DNA of 64,000 nucleotides, from positions 3,675,224 through 3,739,223 of the forward strand of contig NC_045141.1 of NCBI RefSeq assembly GCF_008831285.2, in the 5' to 3' direction. Origin of the DNA: Nymphaea colorata (taxonomy: Eukaryota; Streptophyta; Magnoliopsida; Nymphaeales; Nymphaeaceae). A program made the translations under genes and the position numbers. Below the pieces are notes generated by a model. It was not told the DNA's origin and made no database searches. It saw only the letters and a program-made list of their open reading frames with translations. Shown here in pieces: positions 54,640 through 64,000 of the stretch; position 1 is the first letter of the stretch, and the number at the start of each line of letters is the position of its first letter.

Positions 54640-55760
54640 TTATTTTGCAGAAGTGTTATACAAGCGTGGGTTTAGTACCGAATACTCTCGGTGTCTTGAT
54701 GAAGATGAGGCAATGGAAGTCATTGAACAGTCGCATCGAGGAGACTGTGGGGGCCATGTTGGTTATCAAACCCTCACGAAGCAAATAGTTCCAGCAGGAT
54801 ATTATTGTCCTACTATGAAAAAAAATATTACCAATTTGTCAAACGATGTACAGAATGTCAACTGCATGCTCCAATGGTCCATGCATTAGCCTATCACTTG
54901 CATTTTGTAACATCTCCCTAGTCATTGTCAATGTCAGCATTTGACGTAGTCGGATCAACATCCCCTACAGCTTCTAATGACCATAAGTATTTTCTTATTA
55001 CAACTGGCTATTTAACCAAATAGGTCGAAGTTGTCATGCTTAGAATAGTAGAAGGGCGTCACGTAGTGTCCTTCATTCATAAAAATCTTCTTTGTAGATT
55101 TGAAATCCCTCATGTTACAGTATCTGATAACGGGACTCATTACAAAAATAATAGGATGAGACAGTTTTGTAGTAAATACCGTATCACACATCATTTTTCA
55201 GCTCCTTATTAACCCCAAGGTAATGGGAAGCAGAAGCCACCGATAAGATCCTGATCCGAATCTTAGAGTAGACTACGAAAATTGGAAAAGATTTTCAAAA
55301 TGCTCTGTTGGCACATCGCACGAGAATGAGAACTCCAACAAATTCTACTTCAGCGGAGGTGGTCTACGGAATGGAAGTGCTTCTACCATTACATGTGATA
55401 AAACCTACTTTGAAGTTCGCTTCTCTCATATAGCTTCCTCTAAATCAATATCAGTAGAAGAGACTAATGTAGCTTGATTTGCTAGATGAAAAGAGACTAA
55501 AAGCGGCTGAGCATGCTGAAGCCTATCACCAAAGAGTAGCTAGACAATTTGCAGAGTCAGTTATCGAGAAACATTTCAAAGTGAATAACTTGGTCCTACG
55601 ATCTGTGGTATACCTCAGAGGACGACCACAGGGTAAGTGGGCACCCAACTAGGAAGGCCGATATGTTATTAAAGAATCCTTACCCTATAACTCATAACGG
55701 TTGATTGATGCTGATGCGGTGGAACTTGCCAATCCTGTTAACTCTCTTCACCTCAAGAAA
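54640..55760 (+). pseudogene. Tat element integrase and Pol C-terminus
   Basis: FSTEYSRCLDEDEAMEVIEQSHRGDCGGHVG and AGYYCPTMKKN form the HHCC module. AFDVVGSTSPTASNDHKYFLITTGYLTK, FEIPHVTVSDNGTHYKN and ITHHFSAPY give the catalytic core with two Asp positions. The end VELANPVNSLHLKKFYT (55720-55770) is the typical Tat C-terminus. Stops at 55020, 55209 and elsewhere. Confidence 0.75.
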
Positions 55761-55924
55761 TTTTACACATAGTCCTCTTGTATTCACTTTTCAGTCAATG
55801 ACAAATATTTGTGTTCTATACATTCAGTCTACCATTCACTTTGGATTCTTTCTCGTCATAAAGCGTAATGATTACACTGGGACATTTTTATTATTATTAT
55901 TATTATCATTCAAGATTAAAGAGC

Positions 55925-56095
55925 TACCTATGCAGATAAAGGATTAAACGTGAAATGCAAAGCAACCCATGTAGGTAAGGGGTAAACCCGCAATGCAAAG
56001 CAACCTGCTCAGGTAAGGGGTCAAACATGAACCTCAATCTAGCTCAAATAACCCATTCAGGTGAAGGGTTAAACTTGAAACATCACTCCAAACAT
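55925..56095 (+). repeat. Degenerate ~41-bp tail repeats
   Basis: Four imperfect units built on CAACCCATNCAGGTAAGGGGTNAAACNNGAAATG lie just after the Pol end. Such 3' untranslated tandem repeats are typical of Tat/Ogre elements. Confidence 0.7.
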
Positions 56096-57900
56096 GCTTT
56101 GATTGAAAAACCTGGGGTCCTTATCTTTGTCACTAAGTGTGACTAGTGCCGGCTTTGTAACAAAGAGCGACATCATTTATCACCCTAAAATTTTTCAAAA
56201 AGACTGTATGTTATTTTCATCCAAACAAAATCCTTAGTTATTTGGATTTAAATTTTTAGATCGCAAACCCAATCTTAGACCCAAAACAAATTCGTGATTA
56301 TTCGATCCGAAATGAATCTTTAAACTCATGTCTGAACCCAAACACAAAATTCAAATTCAAAACCCAACTTTAGACGTGTTCAAATCCAAAATCCAACTCT
56401 CGGATCTGAATTAGATCCAAAACCTATATTTAGATCCAACTCGAGAATTTCAAACTCAAATTCTAAAGCCAATATCAAAACAACAAAATCTGATGCTATT
56501 AAGCGCCACGCGCACATGCACGGAGCTTCCCTTTGTTTTATGTTTCGTTCTCCACGTCAAGACGTATTTTTGAAGCTTAAATCACTCCCGAGAATGCATC
56601 AGCGACCAATCTGGATCTAAAACGAAACCAAAATCACCCAAAATGAAGTCACCACCCAAATTTACCTCTTTTTTAGTACACATTTAAAAATATGATTTGC
56701 ACGCTATTGTTATTTTATTTTATGAACGGATCCTTGAAGGCTAGGGAGGTGAAATCCACCCCAGATACGAGATAATAAGGGGGACATTTCACCCCCCTTC
56801 ATATGAACTCGGCGCGGCAAGGGCTGTCATGTGACACGGAGCCTATACTGCGTAAGCCCCTTTCTTAGCTAAAATTGCCCCTTGGGGGCGGTTTTAGCCC
56901 TGTTGAGTGGGCAGGGCTAATGCTCAATCCCACTTAATCAAAACCTATTTAAAAAAAATTAAAAATCATTTAAAAATACTTGAAATTCGCATGAAATTGT
57001 TGTTAAATTAAAAAAAATCAAATTTTGAATTTTGGCTCCAACACTCTCAATAAATACCACACAATCTTCTCTCTTGGGCATGAGCTAACCCTTGGGAACC
57101 TTTTGTACTTTTTCACTTGAAAATCTAGAGTTCTTTTTAGCTCTCTTTTCCCATTTCTTTTTTCTTCTTCTCTAACTTGGGGAGCAAGCCTCTCCAAGTT
57201 TGAATTCTTCAAGGGAGCATGAGGAGATTTGTTGGGGGGATGCCTTCATAATTTTGAAACTTCATCCGAGACAACCCTAAGATTATTCAAAGGAGGAGAC
57301 TCATTCCTAACATCATCTATAGTTGAGGTATGTAGTCCTCCTCTCGTTTATTTTCATTTCCTCTTGCCACCTCCTCAGGCTGTGCAAGAAACCTCTAGAA
57401 ATTTCCAATTCGAAGTCGAGAGCTACTCTTGAATACACCGAGAGCATGAGCAAGGTGAAATAAATTCATTTCTTCATTTATTTCTGAAAATATGCTTTTA
57501 ATATTGCTTTATTTATCGTTTATGCTTGAGAAGATGTCCATGTATGATAGATTAATTTTCCTTAATTAATGAGCAAACACATGGTGAGAATGAGTGTTTG
57601 GTTTGTGATATTTTTCATTCTTACGTTGATTTTTGATGTTGGGATTTGTCCAACCGAAAAAAGACCTTCACAAATATGTACATGTTAAAATGCATCTTCA
57701 TTTCATTCTTATGTTTAGTTTACTCTTAATCATCCGATTAGGAACCCTAATGAGTGCTTTGTTATGTTGCTCCCTATTTCTTGAGTATTTGATTTTCTTC
57801 CACACCCAATGGTGTGGGAAATAGACTTTCTTGTAATAAACAAAATAATAATGTTATATGTTCACATATAAAAATATTTGGAATCATGTTTTTCAAAAGA
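56096..57900 (+). repeat. 3' non-coding and probable LTR of Tat element
   Basis: Repeated AACCCAAA/ATCCGAA words (56220-56470) are followed by a region with ATAAATACCACACAATC (57048) and a pyrimidine-rich leader (57130-57330) that resembles the promoter and R region of Tat LTRs. Exact LTR ends were not determined. Confidence 0.4.
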
Positions 57901-59150
57901 ATTTTAAAAGCAAAAACTCTCTTTAATGAAGCCTTGGAAACTTAGTTGAGGCTCTTGCATGGGCTCAAGTTCCTCTCCGGCCTAAATAGAAAAATTAAAG
58001 TATGATATTTTCAAGTTTTTAACTCTCATGAAAGTATATGCATATATACATGTTATATACATATACATGTACATAACTATCTTTCTTTATCCTTCTCCCT
58101 TTATGATTTAACATATTTATTTACAAATTCTTATATGGGTGCCTATAAATATACTTACGTGTATTCCACTCTTTCTTTCTCTCTCTCGTTAGAATCTCTC
58201 TCTCTAGAATTTATCTCTAAAATCTTTCTCTCTTTCTTTTCTTAAGACTTTTTTCCCCTCTCCATTCGATTTAATACTTTCTTTTCACGAGCTTTCATAT
58301 ATATATGTATATATATACCTCTCTCTTTTGCTATTTTTAAAACTTTTGTTTTGTGATTTTCAAAATCTCTTTTTCTCTCTCTATTCCTTTCATATTAAAG
58401 TCTTTCATATTTTTCTCCTATGATTTAAGATTTTAATTTCTTATTTATCGACTTCATCAAGACCAAAGCTCAAGTAATGATGCTTGATGGTCTACAACCC
58501 CATTCTATTTTAAAAACATTTTCTCTTTTCATAAAAAATACTTATGACAATTATAAGAATGAGAAACTTAGATGTATATGATGGTATGAATGCTTTTAGA
58601 TGAATGTTATAGTAGAAATGCATGGTTTCCTTCTAATCATATATGATCAATACATTCATACACCCACATTCACTTAACATCACGAATGATCACAAGTACT
58701 TCCCTAAAATAACTTAAGGAAGATGAGATGAAGTTCTAACTAGGTAGTAACCAAATTAGAGCAAAATCTCAAACCTACTTAAAGTCTTAATAAAACACTA
58801 AAATGACTTCAAAAAATAATCTTCAAAAGTTTCCAAACGATATTGTATAGATTTCTCAAATCAAAATGTTTTATACTCTCAAATGATTCATCAAAACTTG
58901 CTCAAAAATTTGAAACATTTCTCAAACACCACACCGCATTTAGAATAAAATGTGTAAGCCAAAACGAAATGCATCAAGAATAAATGTAGCCTTTAGATTG
59001 GTTACCCATGGTAATGGTACCATAAACGGTCTCGTATCGACAGGCAAGTTCCTTTCTCTCTCATTTCAAAATAAAACCTCATTTTTTTAATCACTCTAAA
59101 AACCAAAATATTTTTGGGGATACAAACACCTACACACTTTACCACACTCC
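57901..59150. other. Intergenic DNA, pyrimidine-rich and AT-rich
   Basis: CTCTCTTTCT-rich tracts at 58165-58260 and 58370-58400 and TATATG repeats near 58030-58070 and 58295-58318. No gene recognised. Confidence 0.45.
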
Positions 59151-59157
59151 CCCTGAC

Positions 59158-59560
59158 GTTCAAAGACAAGAGGCTACTGCATATAAACAGTCTCATCAAG
59201 ATCCCCATATAAGAAAGCATTTTTGACATCCAATTGACATAAGGGTCAATCATAATGCATTGCGACTAACACAATAAGATGTATGGTCCCCTTCCTCACT
59301 AGAAGAGGGAAAGTCTTCAAGAAATCAACACCATATGTTGTGTATACCCTTTTGCTACAAGGTGAGCTCTGTAATGTTTCACTCAGCCATTGGATAAATA
59401 CTTTATGGTAAAAGCCCATGTGGTGCCAATGATATCAGAACCAGAGGGAGTATCAACCAAGTCCCATGTTCCTCATTGTAGTAGAGTCTCCATCTCATCC
59501 TGCATAGCTTGCCACCACTTCAGATCAAGTAATGCCTGTTGGTGATTAAAGAGAACAGAG
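59158..59560 (-). pseudogene. Copia RT fragment (element C)
   Basis: Minus strand encodes LDLKWWQAMQDEMETLLQ, a stop, GTWDLVDTPSGSDIIGTTWAF, YRAHLVAKGYTQ and, in another frame, the QLDVKNAFLYGDLDETVYM-like block (59230-59165). This is the N-terminal half of copia RT. It breaks off at 59158. No LTR was found next to it. Confidence 0.7.
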
Positions 59561-60569
59561 TGCACTGACATGGCTAACACGAATTGCTGCAGGCTAACAC
59601 CAATACTATTAGTGGTAGGATGAAGAGTACATTGTCATTTGCCTTTGCGAAGAGCTATGGGATGGTCATCAGCCCTATCAGAGCCATGAGTGCCATAATT
59701 TATGTTTTGATGAGACTTACCTCATGAGGAGACATTGGTGGAGCAAACCCGGCCCTTAATTGCGTTTCACATTTTCCATATATCTTACGTCAAAAACCTC
59801 GACGATTGACACATATCATTGATGGGCATCAGCTAGCCCTTATCATCTATTAAAAAAAAACAACTTTTTGTTTAATTGAATAGTGACTCTAGTTTTTTAA
59901 AGTCACTCTTCCATCTAATAGGAGTTGTTCAATTTAACATGATGAATAGTTAAAAGAAAAATAAGAAGAAAAAGATGATGGATATTTTCATCATTTAATA
60001 TAAGTTGTTTTTTTTTTTTCATGTTTTTCTCTCAACCATCCACTACATTAGATGAAAAGGCCTGATTAGATGGTTAAGTAACTCTAGATAGTTTCGCTCA
60101 CTCTACATTCAAACTAAAGTTGGGCAATGAGTACTACTAAAATTTTTCGTCTCAATATCACTGATGTCGATCGTACATGAACACTGATCTCCATCTTGAT
60201 CAATAGACAACAACAAAAGAAAAAAAAATTCAAGAAAAGCGTGCAATGCATTAGTACACACGATTGGGCTGCTTTGGTTGTGCTAGGTTATTCCTTTACG
60301 GAAGCTTCATTACCAATATCCTCTGAATACCGCAAGCAATTATGGAGCACAGTAACCGAAAACAATCAAGGTTTAAGAAAACAAGACACAAGAAAAACAG
60401 GGCGTGGTGAACATGTTCAGAAAATGAGAGGCACAAAAGATTAGCACAAGAAGAACAACACACGGAAAGTAAAGAAGGTTGGGCTACTAAATGGAAAACC
60501 CTCAGAAGCACCTATGGAGAACCAAGCAAATCCTTCACAAAGTGAAGGCAAGCCATTGACAAATCCCTT

Positions 60570-61250
60570 CATTTTCAGAAGGTTAGTAGGCAGATTGATA
60601 TACTTAACCACATCATGTTTGTTGTTCATGCTCTACGTGTTCACATGCAAATGCCTACAGCAACACATCTGCAGGCTGCCATGAGAGTACTCCGCTACTT
60701 GAAACTGAATCTAGGACAATTCGTACTATTTCCAAGGAATGAAGACCTTCAGTTAACTGGCTACTATGATGCTGATAGGCAGCATGCAAAGACACAAGAA
60801 GATCCACCACTGGCTACTGTATTTTTCTTTGTGGACGTCTAATTTTTTGAAAAACGAAGAAGCAAAAATTGTGTCACGTTCCTCTGTTGAAGCAGAGTAC
60901 CATGCTATGGCGAATGTCTGCTGCGAGATTCAATGGCTTAAGTGTGCTGACTGATCTCAAGGTCTCACACCTAGCCCGAGTCTTACTGCTGTGCGACAGA
61001 AAATCAGCTCTACAAATGGCGTCAAATCCAGTCCAACATGAATGAACTAAACACGTGGAACTGGACTGCCGTCTGGTGCATGATTTAGTGAAGAACATGA
61101 CTATAGTCACCAGTTATATTTCATCTCAGCAACAATTAGCAGATATATTTACTAAAGCCTTAATGAAAGATAAATTCGTTTATTTGAAATTTAAACTGAG
61201 CATTCACAACCCTCATGCTCCATTTGAGGACGGCATGTTAAAGAAGTAAT
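60570..61250 (+). pseudogene. Copia RT end and RNase H (element D)
   Basis: RRLVGRLIYLT, ATHLQAAMRVLRYLKLNLGQ and LTGYYDADRQH (60575-60785) are the RT-RNase H boundary. After a frame break come EAKIVSRSSVEAEYHAMANVCCEIQWLK (60865-60950), then KHVELDCRLVHDLVKNM, SSQQQLADIFTKALMKDKF and the end at 61249. This is plus-strand, opposite to element C, so the two are different insertions. At least three frame breaks. Confidence 0.75.
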
Positions 61251-61545
61251 GATGCAGCAAACTCATCTGGAAAGCTTGTCTAAGTCTTTAAGCGTATTTT
61301 TCAGCTGCTTCCAAGATTTTTGAAATTTCTTCAGGTGTAACTATAAAGGAGTTTTTAACATCTGCTTCTAGAATGTTGTTGAATAATGCAGATGATTCTT
61401 TTGTAATAGAATTGGTTGATTTCTTTTACCTTTTTACTCCCTGTAACAACCTGTACTATATATTATGCAATTTCAATAGTGAACGCACGCATAATTAATT
61501 TTCTGCTGCTCATTCTGAGTCTTCCCTGCTGTGCTCTGTTTTCCT
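61234..61545 (+). repeat. 3' LTR fragment of copia D
   Basis: Starts TGTTAAAGAAG right after a PPT-like TTTGAGGACGGCA and shares that start with copia A. A TATATATTATGC lies near 61458. The right end is unclear because the inverted duplication begins at 61563. Confidence 0.5.
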
Positions 61546-61562
61546 GATAGTCGACTTCAACA

Positions 61563-61739
61563 GTCATCTCGGTTGCTGTCTCCATCCTCATCTTGTTCGG
61601 TGTTCTTCTCATTGCAGCCTACTGCATTTATCGCGTAAATAGAGTCGCCCCCCAACAGCTGCAACAACAGAAGCAGCAGTGGGGGCATGTGCTGCATCGA
61701 CAATTCATCATGGCCATCATGATCAACTTATACCTGTAG
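61563..61739 (+). pseudogene. C-terminal copy of small membrane protein gene
   Basis: Encodes VISVAVSILILFGVLLIAAYCIYR (a membrane span), then a Gln-rich stretch with PQQLQQQKQQWGHVL and ends RQFIMAIMINLYL before TAG. It has no start codon; the part corresponding to the first membrane span of the minus-strand copy is missing. The family is unknown to me. In this copy the frame remains open through the Gln-rich part, whereas the other copy is shifted. Confidence 0.5.
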
Positions 61740-62055
61740 CAATATGAACGGATGGATATGTTAGCCTCTTGTTTTTTCACTTCTTCCATTTCTTCTTTAT
61801 CTTGTCTTGGCATTGTTTTCTTTTACCAGAAGTTGATCATCAATTCTCTTCGTGAGCTTCTTTCTTGCACTTCTTCTTCAACCCGCAATCTCTAAATCTT
61901 AGTTTCTTCATTCTTCACAGTGAATTGTTCTGGGATTCTTCCCCGAGTCTCATTTTGAGAACTTGTTCATCATTCTCTATGTTTTTGGTTAGCCTTGTTT
62001 TTCTTTCTTCATCGCTTTCTTCTTCCTTTTTTTTTTAATCGGGAATTGTTCTTTT
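61563..62055 (+). repeat. Left arm of an inverted gene duplication
   Basis: About 490 bp match the reverse complement of 62490-62998: a coding tail of about 58 codons, then about 300 bp of pyrimidine-rich 3' flank. Agreement is high in the coding part and lower beyond it. Confidence 0.85.
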
Positions 62056-62397
62056 TTATATTGAAATGAAAATTCTAGTAGTACTCGTTCCCCAATTTTC
62101 TGTTTTGGCTAGTTTTAGTTTGGATGTTTTTTTGCCATCCACACACACACACACACACATATAAGATCAGGAAACCTGCCTGAATACATTAGTTAAAGAA
62201 TGAAGAAACACATTGCGCCATGTTGAAAATAAAATAACAAAGCGAAGGCAAGGGGGGCACTGATTTTGGAAAAAAGGAAGACACATGTTAAAATTTACAA
62301 AACTTTTTCTTTTTGGGATAAAAATTTTGAAAGCTGAACCGCAAAGCCTCTTTTGAATTTTGATGTCCCTCTATCTAGAGATCTGGTAGTTTATATA

Positions 62398-62438
<41 letters not shown>

Positions 62439-62489
62439 AACAAGGTTGAGCCGCTTTAGTTGTGCTACATTAATATTGGTTTACACAAG
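62056..62489. other. Spacer of the inverted duplication
   Basis: Contains a short (CA)n at 62141-62158 and (TA)n at 62393-62435. No coding motif. It would be the loop of a read-through hairpin. Confidence 0.7.
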
Positions 62490-62998
62490 AAGATCAATTC
62501 CTTGTAAGAAAAAAAAAAAGAAACAATGAAGAAAGAAAAACATGACCTAACGTAAACCAGGGAGCTGAGTGGAGGACAAGTTTTGAAAATGAGAGTAAGG
62601 GAAGAATCGCAAAATAAAAATTCACGGTGAAAAAATAAGAAATTAAGATTCAGCGAATGCTGAACAGGGTTGAATAAGAAATTCAAAAAAGAAGCTGACA
62701 AAGAGAACGGATGATCGGCTTCTGCCAAAAGGAAAGAATGCCAAGAAACGAGAAAGAAGAAATGTAAGAAGTGAAAAAAAAAAAAAAGACGCTAACATAT
62801 CGATTGGTTCATACTGCTAGAGGTTTAAGCTGATCATGATGGCCATGATGAATTGTTGATGCAGCACATTTGCCCACTGCTGCTTCTGTTGCTGCTGCTG
62901 TTGGGGGTTGACGCAATGTAGGCGATAGATGCAGTAGGTGCCATGAAAAGGACAACGAACAAGGTGAGGATGGAGACAGCAACCGAGATGGTGGCGTA
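62490..62998 (-). repeat. Right arm of the inverted gene duplication
   Basis: Reverse complement of 61563-62055 with substitutions and small indels. Contains the C-terminal coding part and 3' flank of the minus-strand gene. Confidence 0.85.
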
Positions 62999-63100
62999 GA
63001 ATGCACGATGGAAGTGGCTCTCGATCCAGACCGATATTGCCAGCACCAACAGTGCTGCCAAGCAGGACAGCAACCCACAATTAATAAGGGCGAACTTCAT
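62834..63100 (-). CDS. Small two-span membrane protein, unrecognised
   Basis: 88 codons from ATG at 63100 to TGA at 62834. Hydrophobic spans at about residues 5-25 (FALINCGLLSCLAALLVLAI) and 37-56 (YATISVAVSILTLFVVLFMA) flank a short polar loop with WIESHFHR; the C-terminus is Ser/Asn-rich. Compared with the plus-strand copy at 61563-61739, one base is missing right after the second span, so the ending differs: the other frame continues as a Gln-rich tail ending FIMAIMISLNL. A frame using that tail is open here too. An upstream ATG at 63171 opens a short frame that overlaps the start. No known family recognised; the protein might be inactive. Confidence 0.4.
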   Translation of the reverse strand: MKFALINCGLLSCLAALLVLAISVWIESHFHRAFYATISVAVSILTLFVVLFMAPTASIAYIASTPNSSSNRSSSGQMCCINNSSWPS

Positions 63101-63171
63101 TTGTTGGCCTCTGGTCGGTGGTTAAATTGGCTGAGGGCCACCGCCCTCTCCATTGCTCCGTGTATGTCCAT
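63097..63171 (-). promoter_or_regulatory. Upstream open reading frame overlapping the small gene start
   Basis: ATG at 63171 begins a 24-codon frame that ends in TGA overlapping the next ATG (AATGA). Such an arrangement can lower or reinitiate translation in plants. It may also be chance. Confidence 0.3.
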
Positions 63172-63349
63172 TCCTTCTTTTTCTGCTCCTCTTCCTCCTC
63201 TCTCTTGCCTCAACGGCACTCTTGGTGCGCAAGAGATCAGATACCAGAGCTAACTGCTAAGGCATTCAAAGAATATATAAGCAAGAAGCAAGAGGCGGTC
63301 GTTTTTAACGGAGTATCGTTCAGGGATTTCTTTTCTTATAATCACACTA

Positions 63350-63410
63350 CAGGCGTCCAATTGAGTGCTACTTTTCAAGCGCAACAAATTTTCTCTTGTT
63401 TACAAAATTC
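63350..63410. repeat. GGCGTCCAATTG repeat (related to 20422-20500)
   Basis: GGCGTCCAATTGAGTGCTAC and following TTCTCTTGTTTACAAAA match the sequence just beyond the copia A LTR at 20424-20475. Confidence 0.55.
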
Positions 63411-63459
63411 ATGCTATTATGTAGATTGTAGAACCCATACATCAACGCCCAATTAACTT

Positions 63460-64000
63460 AAGCTAACAACCATGTCTTTACCCCTAATAATGTCTTATCA
63501 CACAACAATGGCTTTAGTACCTTTTCATCCAAATTATATAATTTATTTACTCTAGTAATAGGAAATTAGTCAGTTATTTGCAATAAAATTATGTTTTTCA
63601 GAATTATTGTTTAAAATAATATATGCCTTTCAATTTCAATCGACATCGTGGTTGAGATCATAGTCATATATCGTCTATGGGTATTACACATTGAAGAATT
63701 TTTCATGTATAATACGACAAAATTGTGAAAAAATCTCGGTAAATTTTTAAAAAATTTAAAACATTTACTAAATCTGGAAAATTATATAAAATAAAAAATA
63801 ATAAAAATACGAAAAAATGTGAAAAAAATATGCGTTTAATTCACTTTTTTATTTTCTTGTGTTTTTTTTTAAAGATGCATTTTTTCAAGTTTTATACGAC
63901 TGATTTATTTTTCATGTATTATAAGTGTTTTTTTTCGAATAAGACACGTTTTTATGACAATAGTTTAGATACATTAAAATGTGAAAAAAATGTGCTTTTA
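63460..64000. other. AT-rich window end
   Basis: Contains recurrent AAATGTGAAAAAAATRTGC words (about 63815 and 63980) and TTTTTCATGTATTAT repeats (63690, 63910). No gene recognised. Confidence 0.4.

Larger units (their letters stand above)
47990..57900 (+). mobile_element. Tat/Ogre-like Ty3/gypsy element, decayed
   Basis: A long plus-strand gypsy element: a DUF7745-like N-terminal domain (48004-49270), gag (50255-50500), protease (51540-51800), RT (52640-53340), RNase H (53600-53960), a second, archaeal-type RNase H (54110-54420), integrase (54640-55740), tail repeats (55925-56095) and an LTR-like region (about 56870-57900). The second RNase H between the first one and integrase is diagnostic of the Tat lineage. 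No 5' LTR was found; the left side meets the TNP2 relic. All coding parts are interrupted. Confidence 0.75.

Noticed and set aside
59153-59165. GGGGGAGTGTGG as a polypurine tract and LTR start on the minus strand
   Set aside because: It lies within the copia RT coding region, so it is more likely a coding or truncation coincidence than a real PPT.

Overview
This is plant nuclear DNA, AT-rich and dominated by transposable elements. Ty1/copia and Ty3/gypsy retrotransposons, a CACTA-type transposase relic and an endogenous pararetrovirus lie among intron-bearing plant gene remnants and long TA/CA/GA microsatellites. I see no rRNA, tRNA, organelle insert or CRISPR. The mix of caulimovirid DNA, Tat/Ogre-like gypsy with two RNase H regions, chromodomain gypsy and TNP2 transposase points to an angiosperm; I cannot name the species.

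Layout. 1-1.4 kb: copia gag and LTR on the minus strand. 1.65-2.0 kb: a ~67-bp minisatellite. 2-5.5 kb: AT-rich intergenic DNA. 5.6-8.4 kb: an LTR-like gypsy segment read on the minus strand. 8.4-12.4 kb: a decayed pararetrovirus on the minus strand. 14.25-14.9 kb: exon remnants resembling nuclear cap-binding protein subunit 1 (CBP80/ABH1). 15.0-20.4 kb: a copia fragment joined to a second, nearly complete but decayed copia element. 20.75-20.93 kb: a Rho-GDI exon remnant. 21-26 kb: mostly non-coding, with GGGC-rich repeats and CACTA-like subterminal DNA.

26.1-35.0 kb is the main host locus: a six-exon nitronate-monooxygenase-like gene on the minus strand. Its 6.4-kb first intron holds a 5.5-kb chromovirus (28406-33923) with two LTRs, PBS, PPT and a near-perfect 5-bp target duplication. 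Five exons are intact and in phase, but exon 2 has an in-frame TAA and lacks a GT donor, so the locus is probably a recent pseudogene. A receptor-like-protein (LRR N-cap) fragment next to a CACTA terminus lies at 35.7-36.3 kb, followed by long TA repeats.

37.3-42.3 kb is an older, 5'-truncated copy of the same chromovirus family with a duplicated 3' end. 43.4-44.5 kb has coiled-coil coding remnants on the minus strand. 46.25-47.85 kb is a TNP2 transposase pseudogene. 48-57.9 kb is a decayed Tat/Ogre-like gypsy element with tail repeats and an LTR-like region. 59-61.5 kb contains two copia fragments in opposite orientation.

61.56-63.1 kb is a tail-to-tail inverted duplication of a small, unrecognised membrane-protein gene. 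Read through from the minus-strand copy, it would give a long RNA hairpin. It is the most interesting candidate in the window for an unusual functional locus. All identifications come from reading the sequence without database searches; divergences and boundaries are by eye.
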